A stretch of DNA of 64,000 bases from Algoriphagus pacificus. GTDB taxonomy: Bacteria > Bacteroidota > Bacteroidia > Cytophagales > Cyclobacteriaceae. Each line of letters opens with the position of its first letter. Positions within the stretch are counted from its first letter, which is position 1. Where the stretch lies: positions 62,001 through 126,000 of the forward strand of contig NZ_JAFKCU010000008.1 of NCBI RefSeq assembly GCF_017254845.1, read 5' to 3'. The translations under genes and the position numbers were made by a program. A model generated the notes under the pieces. The model worked only from the letters and a program-made list of their open reading frames with translations, was not told the origin of the DNA and did no database searches. Of the stretch, positions 1 through 8,964 are shown in pieces.

Positions 1-525
1 GTTGACCATACGGATTCCGCGATAAATTTTACCTTTTTTGTGCAAGTCCACAAAAACAGAGATCACGGCATCACTCAGACCTTCGTCCATGGTAAAGGCC
101 GTACGATCCCAATCGCAGGAAGCTCCTAGCTTTTTCAGTTGCTCCAGGATGATTCCTCCGTATTTCTCTTTCCATTCCCAGGCATGCTTTAAAAACTCCT
201 CACGGGTAATTGATTTCTTATCAATTCCCTGTTCCTTCAGCATATTTACAACTTTCGTTTCCGTAGCAATGGAAGCGTGGTCAGTTCCAGGTACCCAGCA
301 GGCGTTTTTACCTTGCATTCTGGCGCGACGGATCAAAACATCCTGAATTGTATTGTTTAGCATATGTCCCATGTGCAAGACCCCTGTGACGTTTGGTGGA
401 GGGATTACTATGGTGTAAGGCTCTTTATTCGGATCAACTTTCGAAGAAAAAAGCTTGTGCTCCATCCAGTAAGCGTACCACTTGGCTTCGGCTGAGGCTG
501 GATCGTATTTACTTGCAATAGACAT
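1..525 (-). CDS. valS: Valine--tRNA ligase, N-terminal part (cut by window edge)
   Basis: Class I aminoacyl-tRNA synthetase that charges tRNA-Val in the cytoplasm. The minus strand reads from an ATG at 525 through 175 codons without a stop to the window edge, so only the N-terminal fifth is visible. It starts [20 protein letters not shown], contains the typical IPPPNVTG stretch and the class I HIGH motif as HMGH at about residue 50, and continues with [12 protein letters not shown], characteristic of ValRS. A TAnnTTTG promoter element lies 22 bp upstream. The family assignment is firm; the editing domain and KMSKS motif lie outside the window. Confidence 0.95.
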   Translation of the reverse strand, partial: MSIASKYDPASAEAKWYAYWMEHKLFSSKVDPNKEPYTIVIPPPNVTGVLHMGHMLNNTIQDVLIRRARMQGKNACWVPGTDHASIATETKVVNMLKEQGIDKKSITREEFLKHAWEWKEKYGGIILEQLKKLGASCDWDRTAFTMDEGLSDAVISVFVDLHKKGKIYRGIRMVN

Positions 526-547
526 AATCGGGAAATTATTTGAGGGG

Positions 548-555
548 CAAAAATA
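548..555 (-). promoter_or_regulatory. Bacteroidota -7 element for valS
   Basis: On the minus strand this reads TATTTTTG, an exact match to the Bacteroidota -7 consensus TAnnTTTG, 22 bp before the valS ATG. No clear TTTG -33 box is seen at the usual spacing, so the promoter is only half supported. Confidence 0.5.
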
Positions 556-761
556 GTGGATTTATACCTTTTAGCCTGTTTAAAAATGAATAAATGTCAA
601 GGCGAATTTCCAAGGTAGAACCAGAAATCACTGGTTGAGCCACTTTAATTCTAATTTTTTTTACTTCAAGAAAAAGATTCCTCTCGGCTTATAAGGATAA
701 GGATATCAAAAGGATGAAGATCGGGAAAAACAATCCAAAAGGTTCATAGGTTTTAAAATCC

Positions 762-791
762 TTTACATTTCATCATTAAACCCTAAATTTG
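762..791 (+). promoter_or_regulatory. Promoter of the fumarylacetoacetase gene
   Basis: TAAATTTG at 784-791 is an exact TAnnTTTG -7 element, with a TTTA -33-like box at 762-765 and an 18-bp spacer. It predicts transcription starting near 798. This matters for the gene start: an in-frame TTG at 789 lies inside the -7 element and so cannot be translated from this promoter, which favours the ATG at 813. Confidence 0.6.
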
Positions 792-812
792 CCCACTGAA
801 AGATTTTTACAC

Positions 813-2081
813 ATGAGCGACAGCACAACCAACACCTTGAGTACTTGGGTGGAAGTTCCCAAAAATTCTGATTTCACTATTTACAATCTTCCTTTTGGGG
901 TTTTCAAAAACAAGAGACTGAGTCCTAGAACTGGAATAGCGATAGGAGATAAGATTGTTGATCTAAGTGTTTTGGATCAGGAAGGCTTTTTCTCTGATTT
1001 GTTTTTGCCAGAGGGGATCTTCTTGAATGAAGCCCTCAATGAATTGATTTCTTTGGGAAAAGTCCAGACAAAAAAGATTCGGGAGAGGGTTCAGGATTTG
1101 CTTTTGGCAGATAATGAAAAGCTACGTGATCACTCTGCCCGAGGAAAGGTAATGGTCAATCGGAAGGAAGCAGAAATGCTTTTGCCAGTGAAAATCGGGG
1201 ATTACACAGATTTTTATAGCTCTATGGAGCATGCCACCAACGTAGGCAAGATGTTTCGTGATCCGGAAAATGCCTTATTGCCAAACTGGAAACATTTACC
1301 TGTTGGCTATCATGGGAGAGCCTCCAGCATTATACCTTCAGGAGTACCCATCCACAGACCTAAAGGTCAATTCAAAACTCCTGATATGGAAACTCCTGGC
1401 TTTGGACCATCCAAAAAGATGGATTTTGAATTGGAACTTGCTTTCATAACCGGGAAATCTACCAAGCTGGGAGATTCAGTTTCAACTGCTGATGCAGAGG
1501 ATTATATCTTCGGTTTTGTGCTTTTCAACGACTGGTCAGCAAGAGATATCCAAGCTTGGGAATACGTTCCTTTGGGACCTTTCCTTGGCAAAAGCTTTGC
1601 CTCATCTATTTCTCCATGGGTGGTGACTTTGGAAGCTTTGGAATATTTCAAAACAGAGGGTCCGGTTCAGGAACCTGAGGTTTTGCCGTATTTGCAATGT
1701 GAGAAAGCCTATAGTTTCGATATCAATTTAGAGGTTTATATTCAGCCTGAGGACAAAAAAGCATCCAAGGTTTGCCAGTCAAACTTTAAATACATGTACT
1801 GGAATGTGGCTCAGCAACTAGCCCATCATACTGTAAATGGCTGCAATATTAATGTGGGCGATTTGATGGCTTCCGGGACAATCTCTGGTAAAACGGAAGA
1901 TTCATTTGGATCAATGCTTGAGCTTTCTTGGAACGGAAAGAATCTTGTAAAATTGGAGACAGGAGAGGAGCGAACTTTCTTGGAAGATGGAGATACCGTG
2001 ATAATGAAAGGCTATTCAGAAAAGGATGGATTCCGTGTAGGATTTGGAGAAGTTAAAGGACAATTGCTTCCAGCGAAGTAA
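813..2081 (+). CDS. fahA: Fumarylacetoacetase
   Basis: Hydrolyses 4-fumarylacetoacetate to fumarate and acetoacetate, the last step of tyrosine/homogentisate breakdown, in the cytoplasm. The 422-residue length matches the family. An N-terminal SH3-like domain (about 1-120) precedes the FAH catalytic fold. The metal ligands of the mouse enzyme are visible as D130 (GDYTDFYSS), E207 and E209 (DFELELA) and D240 (LFNDWSARD). H140 in MEHATNVG fits the catalytic histidine and K260 in LGKSFASS is also conserved. The start at 813 (MSDSTTNT) is chosen over an upstream in-frame TTG because that codon sits in the promoter. No other tyrosine-degradation gene is nearby, so it appears to be a single-gene unit ending in a hairpin terminator. 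Confidence 0.93.
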   Translation: MSDSTTNTLSTWVEVPKNSDFTIYNLPFGVFKNKRLSPRTGIAIGDKIVDLSVLDQEGFFSDLFLPEGIFLNEALNELISLGKVQTKKIRERVQDLLLADNEKLRDHSARGKVMVNRKEAEMLLPVKIGDYTDFYSSMEHATNVGKMFRDPENALLPNWKHLPVGYHGRASSIIPSGVPIHRPKGQFKTPDMETPGFGPSKKMDFELELAFITGKSTKLGDSVSTADAEDYIFGFVLFNDWSARDIQAWEYVPLGPFLGKSFASSISPWVVTLEALEYFKTEGPVQEPEVLPYLQCEKAYSFDINLEVYIQPEDKKASKVCQSNFKYMYWNVAQQLAHHTVNGCNINVGDLMASGTISGKTEDSFGSMLELSWNGKNLVKLETGEERTFLEDGDTVIMKGYSEKDGFRVGFGEVKGQLLPAK

Positions 2082-2101
2082 AATTTATAATTATAATTCA
2101 A

Positions 2102-2135
2102 AAAAGGCTTTCAATAATCATATTGGAAGCCTTTT
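2102..2135 (+). terminator. Hairpin terminator after fumarylacetoacetase
   Basis: Arms AAAAGGCTT and AAGCCTTTT enclose a 16-base loop and are followed by TCTGTTTT. It begins 20 bp after the stop codon. Confidence 0.7.
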
Positions 2136-2286
2136 CTGTTTTCATTATTATTTTTTTTATCTAATTATTATTACTTTGTAAGTAATTGATGATCAGATAT
2201 TTGATCAATAGGTATCAGCTTATGCTTTTCGGTTCCCAAATCGGGATAGTAACCATTCTACTTTCATTTTTATCAGAGGACTCCTA

Positions 2287-3819
2287 ATGCCCTCCAAATT
2301 TTTATTTACCCTTAATACCATGGCAAAACTTAGAAACTTGTCGATTACTACTCCATTGCTTTTTGCTTTTCCTTTGAAAAGTGAATGGGCAATGACACCC
2401 ATCGATCCAGCAGCCTCAATTAATTCAGGTGCTTGGGAAGATGCAGGCTCACTCAAATTCTCCAGAGGATTTGTGATGGCAAAAAACGATGCAAATTTCC
2501 TTTATCTGGCACTTGATGTGGTCTATGATACTGGAAATGATTCCGGGACTAACGATTATTTTTGGTTGAGTTTTGATTCAAACAGGGATAGAGCTATCAC
2601 CAGCAATGTTGATGTCAACTATGCCAATTTTGTAAATCAGCCAAACAAGCTTGGAATCCAAAAATACTTGGGTCCAGGGCAATGGACAGGAATCACTGTT
2701 CCTCCAAAATCAGAAGTGGTCCAGGAGTTTGGTCCCAGCCCAAATTCAGAAACCAGCCATAGGATCTGGAAACTCAAGATTGAATTGAAGGAAATCAATG
2801 TGGCTCTTTCTTGGCCACTCAGCACACCTTATACGTATTTTGGTTTTAGAGTTAGATCCAGTAATCCAGCATTTACGACAGATTTTCCAGTAAATTTTCA
2901 CAAGGATTTTACTAAGCTTAGACAGCTGATTCTTTCTAGAAAACCAAGTATTCCAAGTGCGGATTTGGGACCTCTGGTTGGTAGTATAGGATTGATTCCT
3001 ACTACCAAAATCAATGCTTCCGGACGTGCAAGTACAGATCCAGGCTACTATGTGCATGTTGAAAATGCAGCTTTTGGAGGAACCCTAAATCTGATTGGGA
3101 ATCGGACAAAATTGCAACAACTTTGGGCAGCTGGAAATAAAAAGTACAAAGTGGAAATGGCGCCTCCTGGAGGCTCTTACTCCAAATTGATTAGTAATTG
3201 GTCAAATTACAGATGGACTGGAAGTACCTATGCTTTGGAGTCATTCGCAGCCTCGTCCTATGGGTATTACCAAATGGCCAATCCTGGAACAGACTATTCG
3301 ATTGATGATTTGTTGATTCAATTTCCTACCACAGCTTTGCTTCCTGGTTTGTATAAAATTAAAGTGACTTTCTATGTTGGCTCGAGTTATACAAGTGTTG
3401 CGGCAACTCAAGAATTGGGAATTTATATCGATAATCATGTGCCAGCAACAAACATTGAAAGTGTGAAACATGGAAGTAGTGAAGTTTCTGCATGCGCTAT
3501 TGAGACTATTGGGGCAGCTCCTGATGGATTGAATTTCAGGATTACTGCAAATGACCCTGAAGGAAACCTAAGAGGGATAAGCTTCTATGCCACTTATGGC
3601 GCAGGACTTTCAACTTCTATTTATTCTGAAGCATATGACTTGTCTAAAGGGAATTGGATGGGGTATACTAATAAACTGATTCCTATTTCAGGAAATTGGC
3701 GACCACCCCAATCTTGCGCTTTCAGCTTTATTCTTGTAGCGACAGCCCGGACAACCAATGGATATTCATACATAGGTAAAAATCAAATTCATAGAAATCT
3801 GACCTTGCTTTTAGGATAA
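2287..3819 (+). CDS. Protein with CBM9-like N-terminal domain, function unknown
   Basis: The 510-residue product begins, after about 35 residues, with a segment resembling family 9 carbohydrate-binding/DOMON-like beta-sandwiches: INSGAWEDAGSLKF, then NDANFLYLALDVVYDTG and YFWLSFDSNRD, to about residue 190. The rest (about 215-505) is rich in G, S, Y and T with a beta-strand-like pattern suggesting Ig-like domains. No catalytic motif is recognised. The N terminus is odd: MPSKFLFTLNTMAKLRN then ITTPLLFAFPL is at best a weak signal peptide with no clear cleavage site or lipobox. An internal ATG at 2320 is an alternative start. It may be a secreted binding protein, but export is not evident. It is monocistronic and ends at a strong bidirectional terminator. 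Confidence 0.6.
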   Translation: MPSKFLFTLNTMAKLRNLSITTPLLFAFPLKSEWAMTPIDPAASINSGAWEDAGSLKFSRGFVMAKNDANFLYLALDVVYDTGNDSGTNDYFWLSFDSNRDRAITSNVDVNYANFVNQPNKLGIQKYLGPGQWTGITVPPKSEVVQEFGPSPNSETSHRIWKLKIELKEINVALSWPLSTPYTYFGFRVRSSNPAFTTDFPVNFHKDFTKLRQLILSRKPSIPSADLGPLVGSIGLIPTTKINASGRASTDPGYYVHVENAAFGGTLNLIGNRTKLQQLWAAGNKKYKVEMAPPGGSYSKLISNWSNYRWTGSTYALESFAASSYGYYQMANPGTDYSIDDLLIQFPTTALLPGLYKIKVTFYVGSSYTSVAATQELGIYIDNHVPATNIESVKHGSSEVSACAIETIGAAPDGLNFRITANDPEGNLRGISFYATYGAGLSTSIYSEAYDLSKGNWMGYTNKLIPISGNWRPPQSCAFSFILVATARTTNGYSYIGKNQIHRNLTLLLG

Positions 3820-3832
3820 AAAGCATTTTGCG

Positions 3833-3866
3833 AAAAGCCATTTCTGATTCAGAAATGGCTTTTTTT
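3833..3866. terminator. Bidirectional terminator between convergent genes
   Basis: Long perfect inverted repeat: AAAAGCCATTTCTGA pairs with TCAGAAATGGCTTTT, with a loop of a few bases. A-rich sequence precedes it and TTTTTT follows, so it can stop transcription from either side. The convergent amidase gene ends at 3869. Confidence 0.85.
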
Positions 3867-3868
3867 AA

Positions 3869-5389
3869 TTATAAATTCGGCGGGAGTCTATGAAGCGTTC
3901 CCTGTTCGTAGCCGTAGGCTATTTTTATCAAAGTAGGTTCGCTGTACATCCTTCCCAAAAACTGAATCCCGGCTGGCAATCCTTCATAGCCAAAACCCAT
4001 AGGGACAGTAAATGCAGGCTGGCCAGTATGTGGTGCGATCATCTGGTTGTTATCACCGCCATAATCTTCCATATAGTGGTTAATTCTTGCTGGCTTTTTA
4101 TTCCAGCTAGGATAAATGATTGCATCCAGATTTAATGAATCCATCGCTGCTTCAATTGCCTCACGAAATGCGATTCTATTTGGATCTTCATAGGCGTTTA
4201 AGCAAGGATTTTGGATTTCAGCATTAGCAGAGGATTCCAGTCTAACTCTGGAAAAATCAGAATTTGTTCCAATCCTTATCACATCTTCCAAGGTTTGGAG
4301 CGTGTCTCGTTTTACGTAAGTAGCAAGAAATTCTTCTAAATCGGTTCGAAACATTGGACACCACTGATTTCGTCTCAGTTCTGCAAAGTTTGGAACGACA
4401 AATGGATCGATAATCTCTGCACCCAAAGAATCTAAATCAGCAATTGCCTTTTCAAAAAGTGACTTGATTTCTGGCTCAACTTCGAAATCACTGAGCTCTC
4501 TCAAAACCCCAATTCTCATTCCTTCAAGTCCATTTTTTTGTAAATACTGCTGATAGTTTTCAGTTGTTTTCCCTTCTGAATAAGCCGTAATTGGATCTTT
4601 TGGATCAACTCCGGCCATTACTTCCAGCATACGGGTAGCGTCTTCGACAGTTCGACACATTGGCCCCACCACATCATTTCTTAAATATAGAGGAACGATT
4701 CCTTCCCTGCTGATTAAACCTAAAGTCGTCCTGAAACCCACCAAAGAATTATGAGAAGAAGGACCGCGAATGGAATTTCCGGTGTCGGTTCCCAAACCTC
4801 CTAAACCGAAGTTTGCCGCAATAGCTGCACCTGTTCCACCACTGGATCCTGCTGGGACTCGGTCGAGATTGTATGGATTATGGGTGATTCCCCCCGTAGA
4901 ACTCTCACTATGCATCGGTGAAAAAGCCCATTCAGCCATGTTAGATTTTGCCAAAACAATTGCTCCAGCTTCTTCAAGCTTTTTTATGATAAAGGCATTT
5001 TCCTCTGGGTAAAAATCCTGTAAAGCAAAAGAACCCGCTGTGGTAGGTAATCCTACGGTATTGATATTGTCTTTGACGATGATCGGAACACCATGAAGTG
5101 GCCTCAAAACTTTGGTGTTTTGGTATTCTTCATCCAGTTTTTTAGCGATAGCTATTGCTTCTGGATTGATAATCGTGATAGAATTGATCAGGCTATCATT
5201 TGCTCGAATTGAGGAAATATATGCCTCTACCAAGTCCTGACTGTTATATTTTCCTTTTTGATAGGCCTGGTGAAATTGAGCGATTGTCAACTCCTGCAAA
5301 TCAATGGATTCCTTTGGTTTTGGCTTGTTACATGCCCAAAACAGCAATGCGAAAAGCAGGTAGGACAGGGATATGGCGGTATTTTTCAT
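3869..5389 (-). CDS. Amidase-signature-family lipoprotein
   Basis: Amide hydrolase of the amidase-signature family, which shares its fold with GatA. All three catalytic residues are visible: K106 (VPIIVKDNIN), S182 (PAGSSGGTGAA) and S206 (GTDTGNSIRGP), with the S-to-S spacing of 24 seen in FAAH. The N terminus (hydrophobic stretch, then FWAC at residue 20) is a lipoprotein signal, so the enzyme should be anchored outside the cytoplasm. This, and the absence of gatB/gatC, argue against a role in tRNA amidation. The natural substrate cannot be told from sequence. Length (506 aa) is normal for the family. It is a single-gene unit facing the preceding gene. Confidence 0.88.
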   Translation of the reverse strand: MKNTAISLSYLLFALLFWACNKPKPKESIDLQELTIAQFHQAYQKGKYNSQDLVEAYISSIRANDSLINSITIINPEAIAIAKKLDEEYQNTKVLRPLHGVPIIVKDNINTVGLPTTAGSFALQDFYPEENAFIIKKLEEAGAIVLAKSNMAEWAFSPMHSESSTGGITHNPYNLDRVPAGSSGGTGAAIAANFGLGGLGTDTGNSIRGPSSHNSLVGFRTTLGLISREGIVPLYLRNDVVGPMCRTVEDATRMLEVMAGVDPKDPITAYSEGKTTENYQQYLQKNGLEGMRIGVLRELSDFEVEPEIKSLFEKAIADLDSLGAEIIDPFVVPNFAELRRNQWCPMFRTDLEEFLATYVKRDTLQTLEDVIRIGTNSDFSRVRLESSANAEIQNPCLNAYEDPNRIAFREAIEAAMDSLNLDAIIYPSWNKKPARINHYMEDYGGDNNQMIAPHTGQPAFTVPMGFGYEGLPAGIQFLGRMYSEPTLIKIAYGYEQGTLHRLPPNL

Positions 5390-5566
5390 TGGTAGGGTGA
5401 ATATTGAACCGAAATTATCGGAAGATACGATCTAAAGACCTTTGTGCCTATTGGAATTATCAGGTTTTTAATCCAAAAACAAGGGTTGGAACAGAATGTG
5501 GTTTATTGATAGTTTAAACAAATGCACTCTGAGGCGTTTATTATAATAGAACCAAAACAACCAACT

Positions 5567-6232
5567 ATGGACTATACAGTAAAAATCAAATCGATAAAAG
5601 TTTTAACCCACGATGTGAAAAGCTATGTTGTTGAAAAACCAAAGGGCTATTCCTTTGTCCCTGGGCAAGCTACCGAGGTAGCAATCAATAAAAACGAATG
5701 GAGAGGAGAAAAGCGTCCTTTTACTTTTACGGCATTGCCTGACGCGGATCATTTGGAGTTTGTCATCAAATCCTACAGCGATCATGATGGCGTTACGAAT
5801 CAATTAGATCAATTGGAAGAGGGAGACGAGCTTATTTTAGGGGATGCTTGGGGAGCAATTCAGTATCATGGCAAAGGTGCATTTATCGCAGGTGGAGCGG
5901 GAGTTACTCCATTTGTAGGGATTTTCAGACATTTGGAAGCCAAAGGTGAGGTGCCAGGAAACAAATTGTTTTTTGCAAATAAAACCAGCAAGGACGTGAT
6001 TCTGGAGGATTATTTCCAACGAATCCTAGGGAATGAATTCGTTTCGATTTTGGAAAAAGAAGAGAAAGCCGGACATGAATATGGGAGAATAGACAAAGCT
6101 TTCTTAAAAGAGCATATTTCTGATTTCTCACAGGAATTCTATGTCTGCGGACCAGATCCTATGGTAAAAACAATCAGTAAAAGTCTTGAAGAACTGGGAG
6201 CAAATCCTGACGCAATCATTTTTGAGAAGTAA
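5567..6232 (+). CDS. FAD/NAD(P)-binding oxidoreductase (flavodoxin/ferredoxin reductase type)
   Basis: Soluble flavoprotein of the ferredoxin-NADP reductase superfamily, 221 aa. The FAD domain (about 1-95) shows the RPFTF motif (GEKRPFTFTALP), and the NAD(P) domain begins with GKGAFIAGGAGVTPF. The end carries the family signature YVCGPDPMVKTI. No 2Fe-2S domain is fused, so it must pass electrons to or from a separate partner that is not encoded nearby. An upstream in-frame ATG at 5522 would add 15 residues unlike other members; MDYTVKIKSIKVLTHDV at 5567 fits the domain start. The gene stands alone and ends at a hairpin terminator. Confidence 0.85.
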   Translation: MDYTVKIKSIKVLTHDVKSYVVEKPKGYSFVPGQATEVAINKNEWRGEKRPFTFTALPDADHLEFVIKSYSDHDGVTNQLDQLEEGDELILGDAWGAIQYHGKGAFIAGGAGVTPFVGIFRHLEAKGEVPGNKLFFANKTSKDVILEDYFQRILGNEFVSILEKEEKAGHEYGRIDKAFLKEHISDFSQEFYVCGPDPMVKTISKSLEELGANPDAIIFEK

Positions 6233-6240
6233 AAAACCAA

Positions 6241-6277
6241 AAAAGGGAGCTGATCAGATAGATCAACTCCCTTTTTT
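6241..6277. terminator. Bidirectional hairpin terminator
   Basis: Arms AAAAGGGAG and CTCCCTTTT with inner TGATC/GATCA pairing and one mismatch. Flanked by A and T runs, between the convergent oxidoreductase and TIM-barrel genes. Confidence 0.8.
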
Positions 6278-6293
6278 AGTTTTAGCAATCGGC

Positions 6294-7196
6294 TTATTTA
6301 AATCCGATTTCTTTTAAGCCATCGTGGCTGATTTTAATTGCTTCCATTGGGTCAAGACCGAAAGTCTGATCTTGTTCCACTAGGTAGAATTCCATTCCAG
6401 ACTTTTCCTTTTCAGCAAGAATTCTTTTGAAATCAATGCTTCCAGTGTTTACTGGTGCAAAATTTCCCTCAGCATTCATGTCTTTAACGTGCCAAGCTTT
6501 GAATCTTCCTGGATATTTTTCGAAGTAAGTCAATGGATCAACTTCCGCTTTTGTTACCCAAAATAAATCCATTTGAAAGTTCACAAATTCAGGATTACAC
6601 TTTTCAAGAAGAATATCTTCTATGATAGTACCATCAGCCATCGGCTTGAATTCAAAATCATGGTTATGATAAAGAAGTTTAATACCTGCGCTGTTACATT
6701 TTTCACCCAAAGTATCCATGATTGCTACTAACTCATCAGCGGTGCCTTTCATTCCCATGCCATCTTTACCAAAAGTAAACATGCCCATTGGAGGAACAGG
6801 GATTACAAAATATTCAATACCAGCAGCTTTTACATCAGCGATCAACTGATCTGCATTTTCCATGGTTACCATGCCCATGTGGGCACTTTTTGCGGTCATT
6901 CCCAAAGACTCTAAATAAGCTTTGAATTCAGCAGGTGTCATTCCATAGAATTTTCCGTCTTCATAATTTGCGGCTTCTACATAAGCATATCCTGCTTCAG
7001 CAACAGCTTGAAGGGTAGCTTTTGGATCGCTCGCCATAGAGTCCCGAACGGTGTAAAGCGCCAATCCACCAAATGATGAAGGCTCTACAACTGCTTCTTC
7101 TACCACCTCAACAGTTTCTTCAGTTTTGGTTCCGCAAGAGCTGAATCCAATACCAAGAAGGAGTAAAAGGGATAGATTTAATGTGATTTTTTTCAT
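6294..7196 (-). CDS. Sugar phosphate isomerase/epimerase-like lipoprotein (AP endonuclease 2-type TIM barrel)
   Basis: A 300-residue protein with a lipoprotein signal (hydrophobic segment ending FSSC at about residue 20) and an acidic linker (EETVEVVEEAVVE). A xylose-isomerase-like TIM barrel of the YcjR/IolE type follows. Metal-site signatures are visible: YHNHDFEF in mid-protein, MDLFW with its aspartate, AWHVKDM, and EQD near the end. Such proteins are common in Bacteroidota outside the cytoplasm and are usually annotated as sugar phosphate isomerase/epimerase, although the substrates of the lipoprotein forms are largely unknown. No sugar operon surrounds it. The fold is confident; the reaction is not. 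Confidence 0.82.
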   Translation of the reverse strand: MKKITLNLSLLLLLGIGFSSCGTKTEETVEVVEEAVVEPSSFGGLALYTVRDSMASDPKATLQAVAEAGYAYVEAANYEDGKFYGMTPAEFKAYLESLGMTAKSAHMGMVTMENADQLIADVKAAGIEYFVIPVPPMGMFTFGKDGMGMKGTADELVAIMDTLGEKCNSAGIKLLYHNHDFEFKPMADGTIIEDILLEKCNPEFVNFQMDLFWVTKAEVDPLTYFEKYPGRFKAWHVKDMNAEGNFAPVNTGSIDFKRILAEKEKSGMEFYLVEQDQTFGLDPMEAIKISHDGLKEIGFK

Positions 7197-7309
7197 AGGG
7201 GTTGTATTAATTGAGTTTGAAAGATACCAATTCTTGAGATATTTTTAAGGAATGAATGATTATTGTGTCTTTTTGAAGTAATAGTTAAATGTTTCTAGGT
7301 TTTACCTTT

Positions 7310-8890
7310 TTATTTTTCCTGAAATACATAATCCAATTGCTGGACTTTTGGATCCTTTTCAGGAGTTAGAGTAAAGAAAACAAGTATGTCGCCTTTTTCT
7401 CCAATCAGCTTGAAGGTTCCTCTCAATTGATTTTGTGGTTCTAATTCCGTTGTGGAATTGATTTTTCCTGCCTGATCCAGAACTTTCATCAAACCTGCAG
7501 TCCGATGGTCTTTATCCTGATCCAAAAAGAAGTTTTCTGCGAAAATTCCTACCTCAAAACCTGCTGTTTCCTGCATGAAAATTTTCGCTACTTGCTCTTT
7601 TCTTGTTTCCAAAATAGTAGAAACAGGTAAAGTTCTCGGCTGGATTCCTAACTCGTTAAACAAGATTTTCTCTATTTCCTTAAGAGGCCAAGGTGTGGTA
7701 TAGGTTAGGTTGCAAAACGCCATGATCCCAACTCCATATTCAGGATAAAAGACATAATTACTTCCAAATCCAGGGAGTGCACCTCCATGTGAAACCCATT
7801 TTCTATTATTACAGTCTTGATAAATACCCAATCCATAACCATATCCAGCCATTCTTGGACAGGGTTCGTCGTTATAGTTTGTAGCATTTGGATAAAGTCT
7901 TGGGAACTGAGGTGTGTGCATTTCCCTTAAAGAACTTCTTTTGATAGGGCCTGATTCTTCTTCACTTCTTGGAGGCCAGGCGGAAAGATGAAAGCTGACG
8001 TATTTGCTGAAATCTTCAATGCTTGTAATCAAACCTCCCATGGACCCGAAAGCTCCGTCATGCAGCATGGGTTCAAGTTTCCATTCCTCATCTTCCCATC
8101 GGTAACCAATCACAAGTTCGCCAGTTGGTACTTCATCAATTTCCCAATAACTATGCGTCATTCCCAGAGGGCTAAGGATCTCATCTTTGATATATGCTTG
8201 GTAGGGTTTTCCTGAAACTTGCTCGATAATGTATCCCAGCATAGCAAAGCCGGTATTGCTGTACTCATAATAAAGTGAGGGCGGATTGGAAAGTGAAAGT
8301 CCATCGCTCATCAAGTCCAGCAGCATTTGATTAGGTTCATCCAGCTGCCTGTCGCCCCAAGGATTATCCTCTGGAAACCCTGCTGTCATCGTGATCAAAT
8401 TTTCAATGTCGATAATTGGGGAATCTTTTGTGAGATAGGTAGTTTGATCAAATTCTGGAATATATTTCGAAACCGGGTCATGAAGTGAAAGCTTTCCTTC
8501 ATCCCTCAATTTTAGGATAGCCATGGCCGTAAAACTTTTGCTCATGGAAGCAATCCGATATGCAGCTGTAGTTGTGGCAGGTGTTTCACTTGATACCTCT
8601 AAAAACCCGACAGCATCCGAGACGACCAACTCGTTGTCAACAACGATCCCGTAGGCAATACCAGGAATGTTATTTTGCTTTGCATAATCTTCCATTAGTT
8701 TTTGAAGCTGCGGAGCAATTCCTTCAATTTTCTCCTTTCGCTGATCATTTTTGAAAATTGGAGGCTGATAAGTTGAAGAAAAAGAAGTTGTGCTTTTTTC
8801 CTCATACGAACTTTCTTCTGGTTTTGAAGTGCAGGAAAAAAGAATCAAAAAAATGAAAACAGGCCGAAGAAGTAGGGAAATGACTTTCAT
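7310..8890 (-). CDS. Serine hydrolase, beta-lactamase/class C penicillin-binding family, lipoprotein
   Basis: Periplasmic or surface-anchored serine hydrolase, 526 aa from the ATG at 8890. This start gives a clean lipoprotein signal with ILFSC at residue 20; an ATG at 8911 would add seven residues. Active-site motifs are complete: S115-M-S-K118, Y210-S-N212, and an HGG stretch (SHGGALPGFGSN) in place of KTG. The last 100 or so residues form an extra beta-rich domain, as in many Bacteroidota members. Members include esterases, D-aminopeptidases and peptidoglycan enzymes, so the substrate is open. It does not look like a true AmpC resistance enzyme. Confidence 0.88.
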   Translation of the reverse strand: MKVISLLLRPVFIFLILFSCTSKPEESSYEEKSTTSFSSTYQPPIFKNDQRKEKIEGIAPQLQKLMEDYAKQNNIPGIAYGIVVDNELVVSDAVGFLEVSSETPATTTAAYRIASMSKSFTAMAILKLRDEGKLSLHDPVSKYIPEFDQTTYLTKDSPIIDIENLITMTAGFPEDNPWGDRQLDEPNQMLLDLMSDGLSLSNPPSLYYEYSNTGFAMLGYIIEQVSGKPYQAYIKDEILSPLGMTHSYWEIDEVPTGELVIGYRWEDEEWKLEPMLHDGAFGSMGGLITSIEDFSKYVSFHLSAWPPRSEEESGPIKRSSLREMHTPQFPRLYPNATNYNDEPCPRMAGYGYGLGIYQDCNNRKWVSHGGALPGFGSNYVFYPEYGVGIMAFCNLTYTTPWPLKEIEKILFNELGIQPRTLPVSTILETRKEQVAKIFMQETAGFEVGIFAENFFLDQDKDHRTAGLMKVLDQAGKINSTTELEPQNQLRGTFKLIGEKGDILVFFTLTPEKDPKVQQLDYVFQEK

Positions 8891-8964
8891 ATAGTTGGAG
8901 TGGATGTTCAATGAATTTAAAACAAAAACCCTGATTTTATTTCCAAGAAAGAGAAACTCTAGGC

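Noticed and set aside
789-812. TTG start extending fumarylacetoacetase by eight residues
   Set aside because: The codon lies inside an exact TAnnTTTG promoter element, and the ATG at 813 gives a normal N terminus.
2220-2456. 78-codon minus-strand frame at the 5' end of the CBM9-like gene
   Set aside because: It overlaps the plus-strand gene, whose domain pattern is better supported.
3869-5389. GatA subunit of the Glu-tRNA amidotransferase
   Set aside because: Lipoprotein signal peptide and no gatB/gatC nearby; a secreted amidase is more likely.
7310-8890. Beta-lactamase resistance gene
   Set aside because: It has SxxK and YSN but an HGG in place of KTG, a lipoprotein anchor and an extra C-terminal domain, as in general serine hydrolases.
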